In this document: positions 37,200 to 46,176 of the stretch, piece by piece
How positions within the stretch are numbered: position 1 is the first letter of the stretch
Layout of the letters: each line of letters begins with the position of its first letter
Source of the DNA: Tumidithrix helvetica
GTDB taxonomy: Bacteria > Cyanobacteriota > Cyanobacteriia > Pseudanabaenales > Pseudanabaenaceae
Reading direction: 5' to 3'
Assembly: GCF_965232925.1 (NCBI RefSeq)
Contig: NZ_CBDDRA010000001.1
Coordinates: 310,001-374,000 of the forward strand
Length of the DNA: 64,000 nucleotides
Notes under the pieces: model-generated
Seen by the model: the letters and a program-made list of their open reading frames with translations, nothing else
What the model was told of the DNA's origin: nothing
Databases searched by the model: none
Translations under genes and position numbers: made by a program

Positions 37200-38150
37200 T
37201 CAGGGTAAAGCATGGCGCTTGAAAAAATTCCAAACGTAAGAACTTCCATCAATCTTTTGGCTAGTCCTTCCCACAAGCCATTGAGGTTGCCCTAAACCAT
37301 TAGGCCAAGCATGCCCACCTCCATAAATGGTTGTCAAGATAACTTCTGAACCACTTCTACATTGAGTATAGCGGGAGATTTGAATACTTGTACCATCATT
37401 TTTTTGGTTTTTGTCAACACTTTGAATATTACTTTGAACATCTGGCTGCGAAGAACAACTATTTCTTTGTTGCCAAAACTTGACCGTATCGGGTACTGAA
37501 AGAATGTAACCTCCAAGTCCTCTGGTTCCTCTCCCCCCCTGCCAAGGTACAAACTTATCATCAGGGCTATTAATTAGAAGTATGGAAACTGGGTTGCGTG
37601 GATTACACCTTGTTGACATGGGCTGTGCAAGTGTTGATGACACTGAGGCAAAAGCCGCTATTTTATCTGAAAGTTCACAAGCTAGCCTTTGAGTGAAAAA
37701 ACCACCATTGGAAATACCTGTGGCGTAAATTCTGCGACTATCGATATTTCTAATCTTTTTGATGTCATCTATCACTGCTGAGACGAAAGCAACATCATCT
37801 TGCTTAGGTAACCCAGCAACATCACGTCCGTCATTCCAATACTTATCTATTCCTAGAGGATAAACAACGATAAAACCTTCTTGTGCAGCAAGTTGATTAA
37901 ACTTGGTGGTTTGTGAAAATTTTTGAGCAGTAGTGGTTCCACCGTGAAAACCTAGCACTACTGGCATTGGTTTTTTGGGATTGTATGAAGGAGGAGTATA
38001 TAGGAGATAACTACGATTTAAACCTTGGAAAAATATTTGCCTAGGCTCTTCATTTCTTGCCTCCAGCAAACCACAGCTCAAGATCGAACTTGAAACTAGT
38101 AAAGTCAGAAAGAGGCTGACAACATTATTTCTTAATAGAGGAATTTTCAT
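37200..38150 (-). CDS. LpqC-like esterase lipoprotein
   Basis: 316 residues. The first 26 form a lipoprotein signal peptide with lipobox SILSC (Cys26), then the same esterase domain as at 33886: VLGFHGGTT, VYPLGIDKYWNDGRD, Ser147 in GISNGGFF, NSPDDKFVPW and GGGHAWPNG. So it is exported and lipid-anchored outside the inner membrane. It is the last gene of the accessory island and is in the opposite direction to its intracellular paralogue. The pair suggests an ester that is made or kept inside and processed outside. Confidence 0.87.
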   Translation of the reverse strand: MKIPLLRNNVVSLFLTLLVSSSILSCGLLEARNEEPRQIFFQGLNRSYLLYTPPSYNPKKPMPVVLGFHGGTTTAQKFSQTTKFNQLAAQEGFIVVYPLGIDKYWNDGRDVAGLPKQDDVAFVSAVIDDIKKIRNIDSRRIYATGISNGGFFTQRLACELSDKIAAFASVSSTLAQPMSTRCNPRNPVSILLINSPDDKFVPWQGGRGTRGLGGYILSVPDTVKFWQQRNSCSSQPDVQSNIQSVDKNQKNDGTSIQISRYTQCRSGSEVILTTIYGGGHAWPNGLGQPQWLVGRTSQKIDGSSYVWNFFKRHALP

Positions 38151-38490
38151 TACGGTAATTGCAAAGTTCAGGACTAAGAAACTGTTTAACGTTGCTCAAG
38201 CTAATGGGTATTCCAATATGCCTAGATAATAATCCTAAAAACATAATGCCTGTTTAGTCTCTATCTGAGGTGTGAAGGAGAGATCTCTCACTCTAAACTA
38301 ATTTACAGGGTCTAGAACTATTAGCTACAAGCTGTTTCACAAAAAAGAGATATCACCAACATAATTGCAGATAGACATAGTATTGATGACAAATGTTCCA
38401 CGCCATATTTGTCCCAACCAGAAAACAGCTTTCTTGGCGATTCAAAGTTTCAGTCATTTCGTTATTCAAGGTGATTGGTAAAATAATTTA

Positions 38491-38520
38491 GAGCAGGCAT
38501 CTTATTACTGCACGGGCTGA
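38491..38520 (+). repeat. Small interspersed repeat, decayed copy
   Basis: GCAGGCATCTTATTACTGCACGGGCTGA-type sequence related to 32671-32700; the hairpin is broken by extra bases. Confidence 0.4.
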
Positions 38521-38571
38521 AGCCAATAAGACTACACATACCTATACCACTAGCTTAAGACTGCTATAGTA

Positions 38572-38650
38572 CGCTTTGTTAGGATTGATACCGATCTCAC
38601 CAAAGATATTAAAGATTTTAACAAACAGTTAAGATTGCTACAGATAGAAT
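38572..38650 (+). promoter_or_regulatory. Probable bcp promoter region with TTAAC-N5-GTTAA inverted repeat
   Basis: TTAACAAACAGTTAA is an inverted repeat placed about 45 bases before the ATG, followed by TACAGATAGAAT which could serve as a -10 box. The same arrangement, with TTAACAAACCGTTAA and TATAGA, is found at 4104-4175. Conservation of the palindrome in both suggests an operator; the protein that binds it is unknown. Confidence 0.45.
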
Positions 38651-38679
38651 CACTACATTTACGATCAGGAAAAACGATT

Positions 38680-39129
38680 ATGGCTCTTGCAGTTGGCAAT
38701 AAGGCTCCAGGTTTTACAACAAAAGATACGAACGGTAATATCATTTCACTCTCTGACTTTTCAGGAAAGTCTGTGGTGCTTTATTTTTATCCCAAAGACG
38801 ATACACCGGGCTGTACCAAAGAAGCTTGCAGCTTTCGCGATTCTTACGCTGAATACAAAGGCAAAGATATTGTTGTGCTAGGTGTGAGTGCAGATGATGA
38901 AACTTCCCATCAACAGTTCACGCAAAAATTTAACCTGCCATTCCCTTTACTTGCTGATGTTGATGGCACAATCATCAAAGCCTATGATGTCCAACGGGCA
39001 GAATATAACCAACCTGTTGCTAGTCGGGTTACCTATGTGATTGATGGCGCGGGTGTGATTGTCCAAGTTTATACTTCTGTGCAAACAGAGACCCACGCCA
39101 AAGATATTTTGACAGCACTGGGAATCTAG
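38680..39129 (+). CDS. bcp: Thioredoxin-dependent peroxiredoxin (BCP/PrxQ type)
   Basis: 149 residues from the chosen ATG, which has AGGA 8 bases upstream; the longer frame starts 15 codons earlier without support. Cys45 (peroxidatic, in DDTPGCTKEA) and Cys50 (resolving, in ACSFRD) have the PrxQ spacing of four residues. The protein reduces hydrogen peroxide and lipid peroxides using thioredoxin, a common function in cyanobacteria. It is single, with its own promoter. Confidence 0.94.
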   Translation: MALAVGNKAPGFTTKDTNGNIISLSDFSGKSVVLYFYPKDDTPGCTKEACSFRDSYAEYKGKDIVVLGVSADDETSHQQFTQKFNLPFPLLADVDGTIIKAYDVQRAEYNQPVASRVTYVIDGAGVIVQVYTSVQTETHAKDILTALGI

Positions 39130-39750
39130 CACTTTTTATAGCTACGCTTTTGCTCAGGATTTTTCGCTTGCATTTTTTATGATTTGCAAAAAGATTGTGC
39201 TAATATCTGATTCTTGTTTTAGTGGCAGATTTAGGATCTCGCTCTAAACAAGTCTGGTTATACAGCAAAGTTAAAAAAACAGGCAAAATAAATAGCGAGG
39301 TTGCGATCTGGAAATCTTAACCTCGCTTTAGATGGGCTTAACGAAACATCTATGTTGCTAATACCTAGCCTGTCATCAAAGCAATTTTCAAACATCGGCT
39401 AAATAGCCTAATTTTTAAGCACTCAAATACTTGACACAAGCCCTTCATAAGCTTTACCCCCTGACTCTATCAAACTTTTTCAGGGCATTGTTTTTTTGAT
39501 TTCAGCGGTTTTAGATTCAGTAAGATGTTACGAATGACGAAACAAAGTTAGGGCTAGGTAGGTCAGAACAACTACTGTCGCGTCAACATTGGCTGGTTGC
39601 TGATAATTGTAGGCTCTGATCTATGGTTTGATATTTGCTTAGAGTAATCTTGGTCTAACTGGTAAAAATTGGTTAGCGTTCCGATCTATGTGATGTCGAT
39701 AGTGCGATAAACCTAACTAAAATGCAGCATCTTTGAAGGGATTAAATTTT
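39130..39750. other. Gene-free stretch with a hairpin
   Basis: About 620 bases without a gene. A 9-bp hairpin AGCGAGGTT / AACCTCGCT lies at 39294-39327 with a 16-base loop and only a short T run after it. The leader of the next gene has GAAGGG before its ATG. Confidence 0.45.
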
Positions 39751-41391
39751 ATGTCTAAGCTGAGAAATTGTACTGGCGTCTTACTTGTTTTAGCATTAGG
39801 TACGCAGCAAAGCATATTGGCTACTGATGTTTTAGCAGCTAATACAACAGGACTGAATTTGTCTGTCGATCGCTTACGCCAACAGTTCCAGCCACCTGAG
39901 TCCACGCTACAAATTGCTCAGGCAAACAATACGATCTATGTATCCCCTAGTGCCGATTCCTCTGGTGATGGTTCGCAAGCTGCCCCTTTCCGTACAATTA
40001 CGGCTGCATTAAATAGCTCTCTGCCACCAGGCACGGTGATTCAGCTTGCCAACGGCACTTACAGCGCAGCTTCGGGAGAAGTGTTTCCGCTAAAAATCCC
40101 TACGGGTGTAATCTTACGCGGCGATCCGAGTAATAAAGGTGCAGGAATTATCATTCGAGGTGGCGGTAGGTTTGTCAGTCCCACATTTGCCAGCCAAAAT
40201 GTAGCGATCGCTGTAGGAAGTCAAGCACAGGTTGAAGGGATTACCTTAAGTAATACCAATCCCCGTGGTTATGGTTTGTGGGTGGAGTCTAGTAAAAATG
40301 TCACGATCGCGGATAACACATTTACCAGCAACACCCATGATGGCGTGTTTCTCACAGGAAGTGCGAATGCGGCGATCGCCAATAATCTGTTTACCCGCAA
40401 TACAGGTAGTGGGATCTCGGCAGTAGGGTTGAGCACGGGCGAAATCACGGGTAATACCTTTGACAATACTGGGTTTGGACTGTCGATTGGACAGCGATCG
40501 CAAGTGGTTCTGATCGACAATCGCATCATTAACAATGTCGATGGCATCGTGATTTCCAATGATGCCCAACCCACACTGCGAGGCAATTTAATTGCCAATA
40601 ACAATCGCAATGGTTTGGTGGTATTAAGAGGCTCGAATGGGCAAACTGGGCCAGATTTGGGCATTACCTCCAATCCCGGCAAAAATGTTTTTCGGGATAA
40701 CCGCGAAAAAGACATTAATAACGCTTCAGATATTGCTTTGATCGCAGCAGGAAACCAAATTAACCCCAGCCGTGTCAACGGGGCGTTAAATATTTACGCT
40801 TCAACTTCACCTGTGATTCTGCCAGAAAGGATTGTAGAACCGCCTCGTATACCATCGATTACTCCTCGCACATCAATCGCACCAGTCAGCCCAAGAATAA
40901 ATCCTGCCGTTGTGCCATCTCAAGATCCTCTGCCTGTGGTGGTGCTCCCAACTGAGCCACCTCAGACCACGCAGTCGCCGATTGTGCCTGTGGAACCTTC
41001 GACAACACCTTCGACAGGCAATCCTGTGCGATCGACAACAGTTCCTTCCATAGCAACTTCTACAGCCCCCACATCAATTTTGATTGAACGAGATTTTTCA
41101 CCTGTACGCTCGACAACAGGTTCGACGAATGTTTATACACCTACACCAGTAGCCCCAAGAGTAGCGATGGATCCTCGCACGGGAAAGCCAATTCAGTTTC
41201 GAGTTGTGGTTCCACTGACTTCACCTTTAATTGCCGAACGCGTTCGCGCGATCGTGCCTGATGCTTTTTTAAACCCAAGCCGATCGCAGATTCAAGTAGG
41301 GGCTTATAGCGATCGCAAAGATGCTGATGCGCAAGTGCAAAAGCTATCTCAGTCTGGCGTTAAGGCGATCGTTGAGCCGTTCAATCGCTAG
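39751..41391 (+). CDS. Secreted right-handed beta-helix protein (DUF1565-like) with SPOR domain
   Basis: About 546 residues from the ATG at 39751 (the frame opens six codons earlier at TTG). The signal peptide (about 1-28, VLLVLALG core) is followed at about residue 63 by TIYVSPSADSSGDGS, the typical start of DUF1565, and a parallel beta-helix with NTF/NLF-type rungs up to about 310. A Pro/Thr/Ser-rich stretch leads to a C-terminal SPOR-like domain (QIQVGAYSDRKDADAQVQKL), which binds denuded peptidoglycan. So a periplasmic or surface protein with a carbohydrate-binding or -cleaving helix is likely; no catalytic residues can be assigned. Confidence 0.82.
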   Translation: MSKLRNCTGVLLVLALGTQQSILATDVLAANTTGLNLSVDRLRQQFQPPESTLQIAQANNTIYVSPSADSSGDGSQAAPFRTITAALNSSLPPGTVIQLANGTYSAASGEVFPLKIPTGVILRGDPSNKGAGIIIRGGGRFVSPTFASQNVAIAVGSQAQVEGITLSNTNPRGYGLWVESSKNVTIADNTFTSNTHDGVFLTGSANAAIANNLFTRNTGSGISAVGLSTGEITGNTFDNTGFGLSIGQRSQVVLIDNRIINNVDGIVISNDAQPTLRGNLIANNNRNGLVVLRGSNGQTGPDLGITSNPGKNVFRDNREKDINNASDIALIAAGNQINPSRVNGALNIYASTSPVILPERIVEPPRIPSITPRTSIAPVSPRINPAVVPSQDPLPVVVLPTEPPQTTQSPIVPVEPSTTPSTGNPVRSTTVPSIATSTAPTSILIERDFSPVRSTTGSTNVYTPTPVAPRVAMDPRTGKPIQFRVVVPLTSPLIAERVRAIVPDAFLNPSRSQIQVGAYSDRKDADAQVQKLSQSGVKAIVEPFNR

Positions 41392-41553
41392 ATCTGTCCT
41401 ATAACTAAATAAGCAAAAAATGCAGCATTCAGACAGCAAAGGCATCGTAATACTTGAGACTTCATATCTTGATAAATCCTCAAAGAAAAAGTTGGGGATC
41501 TAAATATCTCCATATCTTCAGTTTTTTAATACCTAGCTGCTTAGTGAATCATC

Positions 41554-41847
41554 ATGAAAATTACAACTATCTCCCGCCATGTCACTCGTAACCCTGAAAT
41601 TCTCTCAGGCGAGCCAATTATCGATGGAACAAGAACACCAGTCAGAGCCATTGTCGAAAACTGGCGCTTAGGAGTTAGACCAGAAGAAATTCCATTACAT
41701 TTACCGCATCTCAATCTCGCGCAAATCTTTGATGCCCTTAGCTTCTACCTAGACAATCAAGCAGAAATCAATGAATACATAGAACACAACCACATTCCTG
41801 ATGAGTTAGTTCATCCAGTCATCAAAGCTAGATTAAATCAAAAATGA
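41554..41847 (+). CDS. DUF433 antitoxin
   Basis: 97 residues; the motif ILSGEPIIDGTRTPVRAIVENW is characteristic of the DUF433 winged-helix family, where it serves as antitoxin and operator-binding protein. It overlaps the next gene by 4 bases (ATGA), the normal arrangement of a toxin-antitoxin operon. Confidence 0.88.
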   Translation: MKITTISRHVTRNPEILSGEPIIDGTRTPVRAIVENWRLGVRPEEIPLHLPHLNLAQIFDALSFYLDNQAEINEYIEHNHIPDELVHPVIKARLNQK

Positions 41848-42188
41848 CTATTTTTGCCCAAATTTACATTGATGAAGATGTGGATGTTCTAGTTGCTACC
41901 TTACTCATCGCTAGAGGATTAGACGCAACTACAGCAAGACAGCAGAAAACTTTAGGCGAACTCGATCCCCAACAACTAGCTTTCGCAGCATCAATAGGGC
42001 GTTGTATGCTGACCCACAATCGACTGGATTTTGAGAAACTACATACGAGTTATGTCTTGAATAACCAGACACACGCAGGAATCATAATCGCTAAACGAAG
42101 AAATCCCTATGAAATCGCCGAAAGAGTTGCCATGCTCCTCGATACTTTGACCGCCGATGAAATTGCGAATCAATTGCTTTACATTTGA
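41844..42188 (+). CDS. PIN-like toxin (DUF5615)
   Basis: 114 residues with acidic residues placed as in the PIN-like ribonuclease family: IDEDVDVLVATLL at the N-terminus and MLTHNRLDFEKL in the middle. This family (DUF5615, Mut7-C-like) acts as RNase toxin with a DUF433 antitoxin. The 4-base overlap with the antitoxin gene supports a pair. Short and AT-rich regions around it fit mobile acquisition, though no mobile element is visible. Confidence 0.87.
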   Translation: MTIFAQIYIDEDVDVLVATLLIARGLDATTARQQKTLGELDPQQLAFAASIGRCMLTHNRLDFEKLHTSYVLNNQTHAGIIIAKRRNPYEIAERVAMLLDTLTADEIANQLLYI

Positions 42189-42261
42189 CGCGATCGCCCA
42201 TCACAAGCAAAACACTAAATTACTGGCACAAACGAAAGTAATCCTACATCGAACAGGGGCA

Positions 42262-44205
42262 TTAAAATCGACAGGCTGTTTCTAGCCATGCCATTTGCTC
42301 GGCATCCAACATGGGCGAGAGTTTTGCAATTACTGCCTCATGATAGCGATCCAGCCATTCCTGTTGTTTGGTGTCGAGGCGATCGCGATCGATCAAGCGC
42401 TTGTCAAATGGAATGTAGGTAAGCGATTCAAACTCGAACCATGGTGGAGTCTCAACCTTCTTTTTGGCATCTGTTTGCGCGTCTTTTTGAGAATTCTCTG
42501 GTGATCCTTCTACTGAATTCTCAGATTTAGGAATTTCTCTAACCACATACAAGTTCTCAATTCTGATGCCCCCCCAACCTGATTGGTAAAAGCCAGGTTC
42601 GATACTTGTTACCATCCCTGCTTCTAACTCGGTTTGGACGCGCTTGCTAATCCCGTTAGGGCCTTCATGCACATTCAGAAAGACACCAACCCCATGCCCA
42701 GTGCCATGCCCAAAATCAAGCCCTTTTGACCAGAGCGACGAACGGGCAATCCCATCAATTTGACTGCCCGTTGTGCCCTTGGGAAAGCGCTGCATGGCGC
42801 AGTTGATATGCGATCGCAAGACTTCGGTATAGCGTTCAATTTGCTCGACTGTCGGTTCGCCAATCGCGATCGTGCGAGTATCATCCGTCGTACCAGCCAG
42901 AAACTGCGAGCCTGAATCTAGTAAGAAGAGATCGCCTGATTTAAGTTGGTGGGCATGGCTAGGGGTGCTGTAATGGACGATCGAGCTATTTGCCCCAGTT
43001 GCGGCGATTGTCGGAAAGCTCAACTCTTGAAAGCCTTCGGTTTGGTGATAAAAGCCCTCGATCGTTCCCACAACATCTAGCTCAGTGATGGGATTTTCTG
43101 TGGTAAATTGCTCGGAGATCCACTTGAGGGTAAGGGTTTTGGCTCGGCTAGCCTTGAGATTTGCCTGTTGCATCTGCTCAATTTCAACCGTATTTTTCAG
43201 AGCCTTAAATACCTCAATCGGATTTTTCGTTTCGACAATTTTGGCTTTGTGTTCTTTAAGCTTTAGGTATGTGCCCAAGGTAGTTTGGGCGGTAGCTACC
43301 AAAACCCGATTTGACGATACAGTAGCAACCAGACGCTCTAGGGTCGGGAGATATTGCTCGTAGTCTAGGATGGTTACCTGTTCGGTCAGCGATCGCTTTA
43401 CCGCTTCATTAATGCGTGCTTGGTTTGTAAATAGGTAGGTTTCCGATGTAGTTACAATTGCATAGGCAATAAATACGGGATTGCAGTCCACATCCTGTCC
43501 GCGTAGATTGAACAACCAAGCAATCTGATCGAGTTTGGTCACAGGTAAGATGGCTGTCCTGCTCTTTTGCATCGACTCCCGCACCCTTTCTAATTTTTTG
43601 TTGACGGTTTCGCCTGTGAGTGCGTCAGACAGTGGAAATACAAGCGAGTTACCATAAGTAGGCACAGGATCTATCTCATGCCAAGGGCTTTGAGCGCGGA
43701 GTTGGTCAATCAGGTTGATCTTGGTGGGTACGAGATCCACGCCTGCAGCCTCTAGGTGATGTTTCAGTTGCCGAAATTGATCCACCGTGAGGGTGAAAGG
43801 GTCAAACCCCAGACGAAAGCTAGTTTGTTGCTTTAAAGCCCGATCGCCGAATTCCTCTAAAATTTCTACAGTGGTTTTATGTCCTTCTAAGCCAAGTTTA
43901 GAAATCTTGATAAAATTTGGATCGACCTGTAGCTCGGCCTGTTCGTGATAGCGTGAGTCTACAAACAACCATGCTGTATCTTGACTGACCAAAAAGTCGC
44001 CCGCAGAGCCTGTAAAGCTGCTAGCCCATTGCCGCCGTTGTTTTGCCTCTGGTAAATATTCATTTAAATGCTCATCGGCAGAAGGAATAAAGTAGCCGTC
44101 TAATTCACGTTCGTGAAGTAGCGATCTTAGATCTGTTAGCCTTGTATGTGAGGAATGTTGATTAGATGTAGGTAAAACATTTGGAGGTAGATCTGAAAGT
44201 AGCAT
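42262..44205 (-). CDS. Xaa-Pro aminopeptidase, M24 family, large form
   Basis: 647 residues with two creatinase-like N-terminal domains and the catalytic pita-bread domain. Metal ligands: LLDSGSQF and TTDDTRT (two Asp), HGTGHGVG (His), SIEPGFY (Glu) and GIRIENL (Glu), all present. It removes an N-terminal residue before proline in peptides, in the cytoplasm. The length matches the large, three-domain form like eukaryotic aminopeptidase P1 rather than the 440-residue E. coli PepP. It stands alone on the minus strand. Confidence 0.9.
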   Translation of the reverse strand: MLLSDLPPNVLPTSNQHSSHTRLTDLRSLLHERELDGYFIPSADEHLNEYLPEAKQRRQWASSFTGSAGDFLVSQDTAWLFVDSRYHEQAELQVDPNFIKISKLGLEGHKTTVEILEEFGDRALKQQTSFRLGFDPFTLTVDQFRQLKHHLEAAGVDLVPTKINLIDQLRAQSPWHEIDPVPTYGNSLVFPLSDALTGETVNKKLERVRESMQKSRTAILPVTKLDQIAWLFNLRGQDVDCNPVFIAYAIVTTSETYLFTNQARINEAVKRSLTEQVTILDYEQYLPTLERLVATVSSNRVLVATAQTTLGTYLKLKEHKAKIVETKNPIEVFKALKNTVEIEQMQQANLKASRAKTLTLKWISEQFTTENPITELDVVGTIEGFYHQTEGFQELSFPTIAATGANSSIVHYSTPSHAHQLKSGDLFLLDSGSQFLAGTTDDTRTIAIGEPTVEQIERYTEVLRSHINCAMQRFPKGTTGSQIDGIARSSLWSKGLDFGHGTGHGVGVFLNVHEGPNGISKRVQTELEAGMVTSIEPGFYQSGWGGIRIENLYVVREIPKSENSVEGSPENSQKDAQTDAKKKVETPPWFEFESLTYIPFDKRLIDRDRLDTKQQEWLDRYHEAVIAKLSPMLDAEQMAWLETACRF

Positions 44206-44512
44206 GATTCAAAATGTAGTTGTTTTTCTTTTGCCTAAAAATAATTACTCTGATGTCTCATCATTAATAGGATTTAGCGATATTATTCAAGACTAGGTTT
44301 GAAGATTTATTGCGGTTTGTTTCGAGCTGTTTGTGCAGAGAACTTTCACTATTCAGCAAGGGTAAAATTAATCCAATTAATCTTTCGTTAATATTTAGTT
44401 TGTCCCTCTGTCACAATCAATAACATAATTAACAACTAGATTAACAACGTTTCGATTTAGTTGGTTGATTCAATCAAATACACTTTAATTACCCGTACGA
44501 TCGCCTAGTGCC
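44206..44512. other. Divergent promoter region between aminopeptidase and response regulator
   Basis: About 307 bases, AT-rich, with repeated TTAACAA/TTAATA-like words (for example near 44385-44455). No gene seen. Confidence 0.4.
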
Positions 44513-45193
44513 ATGAGAATGCTTCTTGTAGAAGATGATGTAACCCTTGCTGAGACATTAGCAGAAAGCCTTGAGGATTATAACTATAAAGTTGATATTG
44601 CCGAAGATGGCGAAGTTGCTTGGGAAAAAGTCCAATCTACGGACTACGACATCATGTTGCTTGATGTGATGCTGCCCAAGCTTGATGGCGTAAGATTATG
44701 TCGCCGTCTGCGTTCTCATAATTTTGACCTTCCCATCTTGATGATTACTGCGCTTAGCTCCAGTTCAGAGCAAATTACGGGTCTAGACGCAGGCGCTGAT
44801 GACTATGTGGTCAAGCCCATCCAGATTTTAGAGCTTTTGGCTAGAATTCGGGCATTATTGCGGCGATCGAAGCCTCCATCTACGACACCATCTCTAAAAT
44901 GGGGCGATCTGCTGCTTGATATTGATGCCTATGAGGTTACTTATAAAGATCAACCCGTACACCTGACCGTGAAAGAACAGGGCATTTTAGAATTGCTGTT
45001 GCGCCATGGTCGGCAGGTGGTCAGACGTAGCCTCTTGGTTGAAAAGGTTTGGTCGCCTCACAAACCGCCTAAAGAAGAGACGATCAATGCCACAATCAAG
45101 AGTTTGCGCTCTAAGTTAAAGGATGCGTCTGCACCTGCGGACTTTATTGAAACAATTCACGGTGTAGGGTATCGCCTAAAACAGCATTCTTAG
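44513..45193 (+). CDS. OmpR/PhoB-family response regulator, orphan
   Basis: 226 residues. Receiver domain 1-120 with acidic pocket Glu7/Asp8/Asp9, phosphoacceptor Asp51 in LLLDVMLP, and the switch Lys in DDYVVKPI; winged-helix DNA-binding domain from about 130, ending in FIETIHGVGYRL. No histidine kinase gene lies next to it, so its partner is elsewhere. It ends 4 bases inside the convergent DUF3082 gene. The target genes are not apparent. Confidence 0.92.
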   Translation: MRMLLVEDDVTLAETLAESLEDYNYKVDIAEDGEVAWEKVQSTDYDIMLLDVMLPKLDGVRLCRRLRSHNFDLPILMITALSSSSEQITGLDAGADDYVVKPIQILELLARIRALLRRSKPPSTTPSLKWGDLLLDIDAYEVTYKDQPVHLTVKEQGILELLLRHGRQVVRRSLLVEKVWSPHKPPKEETINATIKSLRSKLKDASAPADFIETIHGVGYRLKQHS

Positions 45194-45525
45194 TTCTTGG
45201 TGACATGGGGGGCAGTCTGTTTGCCGAATTTTGCAATTATCAGTTGAATCCCCTGCTGAATCGTAAGCAACACTAGCCCTAGAGCAATTACAGCAAAGAT
45301 CATAGTTGCGCCTGAACCGAGCCCTAAAAGCATTGTCCGCACAAGCGCAGCAACGCGTGCTGCCAGTGTCTCAGTGTTGTGTGGACTATTAGCTAACTTT
45401 TGCGCCACCGTTAGCGTGAAAAAATACAATCCTACCGATAAAACCCCAGAGATTGCTGCACCTGTGAGATTTTTTAAAGGGCTGGGAGGTTGCTCGGTAG
45501 GGATAATGTTGATTTTGTTGGTCAT
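45190..45525 (-). CDS. DUF3082 membrane protein
   Basis: About 111 residues from the ATG at 45525 (three codons inside the longest frame). Two hydrophobic stretches (about 24-43, VLSVGLYFFTLTVAQ, and 72-95, GATMIFAVIALGLVLLT) form membrane helices. It matches the look of DUF3082, a family confined to cyanobacteria and plastid-bearing organisms with no known role. The 3' end overlaps the convergent regulator by 4 bases. Confidence 0.75.
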   Translation of the reverse strand: MTNKINIIPTEQPPSPLKNLTGAAISGVLSVGLYFFTLTVAQKLANSPHNTETLAARVAALVRTMLLGLGSGATMIFAVIALGLVLLTIQQGIQLIIAKFGKQTAPHVTKN

Positions 45526-45621
45526 AGTTGCCAATTTTAGGTTGTGTTTAATCTTTTATTCTAATCTTGTTTGAATCCTGTCTTACAACTGTAAAAATAC
45601 CAAGGATGTGGTCTGCCAGAA

Positions 45622-46176
45622 TCACTTAGAAAACTGCCGATTGGCAGGAGGCAGTCGCTCGCCAATCTGGGTTAAGTCCACAGCATAGCCACCTGTAACT
45701 AGGTACACAACATCCGCGATCGCACCAATTTTGCGGCTCAGACTACCGAGGCGATCGCGAAACCTCCGCCCCAGTTCGTAGGCAGGAACGACGCCCCATC
45801 CCACTTCTTCAGATACGAGCGTGATATCTGCCTCACAAGCTACGATCGCGGCAATTAACGCCTGCTCGGTTTTTTGCCAAGTTGTTTGGTCTTGCTCTAA
45901 AACATTGGCGAGCCATGTGCCCAAGGCATCAACCAAGACATAGCTACTTGCCTCCGCCGACTCTAAAGCTGCTGCCAGTGCAATGGGAACTTCCCAAGTT
46001 TGCCAGTCATAGGGACGGCGGTCGCGATGGTCATCAAGCCGATTTTGCCATTCAAGGTCATCCACCTTACTGCTGGCGGTAGCAATATAGACGATCGATT
46101 TTTGCGATCGCTGTGCTAACAACTCTGCCCATTCACTCTTGCCCGATCGGGTTGCGCCTGTAACCAGTGTGATCAT
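45622..46176 (-). CDS. cobU: Adenosylcobinamide kinase / guanylyltransferase
   Basis: 184 residues; CobU makes adenosylcobinamide-GDP for (pseudo)cobalamin assembly. It has the P-loop GATRSGKS near residue 7, the HRDRRPYDW motif carrying the guanylylated His, and LVSEEVGWGVVP, all diagnostic. Length is normal. It is alone on the minus strand, 96 bases ahead of the DUF3082 gene. No other cobalamin gene is near. Confidence 0.93.
   Translation of the reverse strand: MITLVTGATRSGKSEWAELLAQRSQKSIVYIATASSKVDDLEWQNRLDDHRDRRPYDWQTWEVPIALAAALESAEASSYVLVDALGTWLANVLEQDQTTWQKTEQALIAAIVACEADITLVSEEVGWGVVPAYELGRRFRDRLGSLSRKIGAIADVVYLVTGGYAVDLTQIGERLPPANRQFSK

Larger units (their letters stand above)
38151..38679. 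other. Gene-free stretch, right edge of the island
   Basis: About 530 bases. It has two blocks (38257-38290 and 38572-38650) resembling the left edge of the island, and a decayed small repeat at 38491-38520 between them. The peroxiredoxin promoter must lie in its last 100 bases. Confidence 0.5.

Noticed and set aside
4183..38350. TTTCACAAAAAAGA word shared by 4183 and 38335, considered as another part of the flanking duplication
   Set aside because: Its order relative to the other blocks differs at the two sites, so it is probably chance or a separate repeat.
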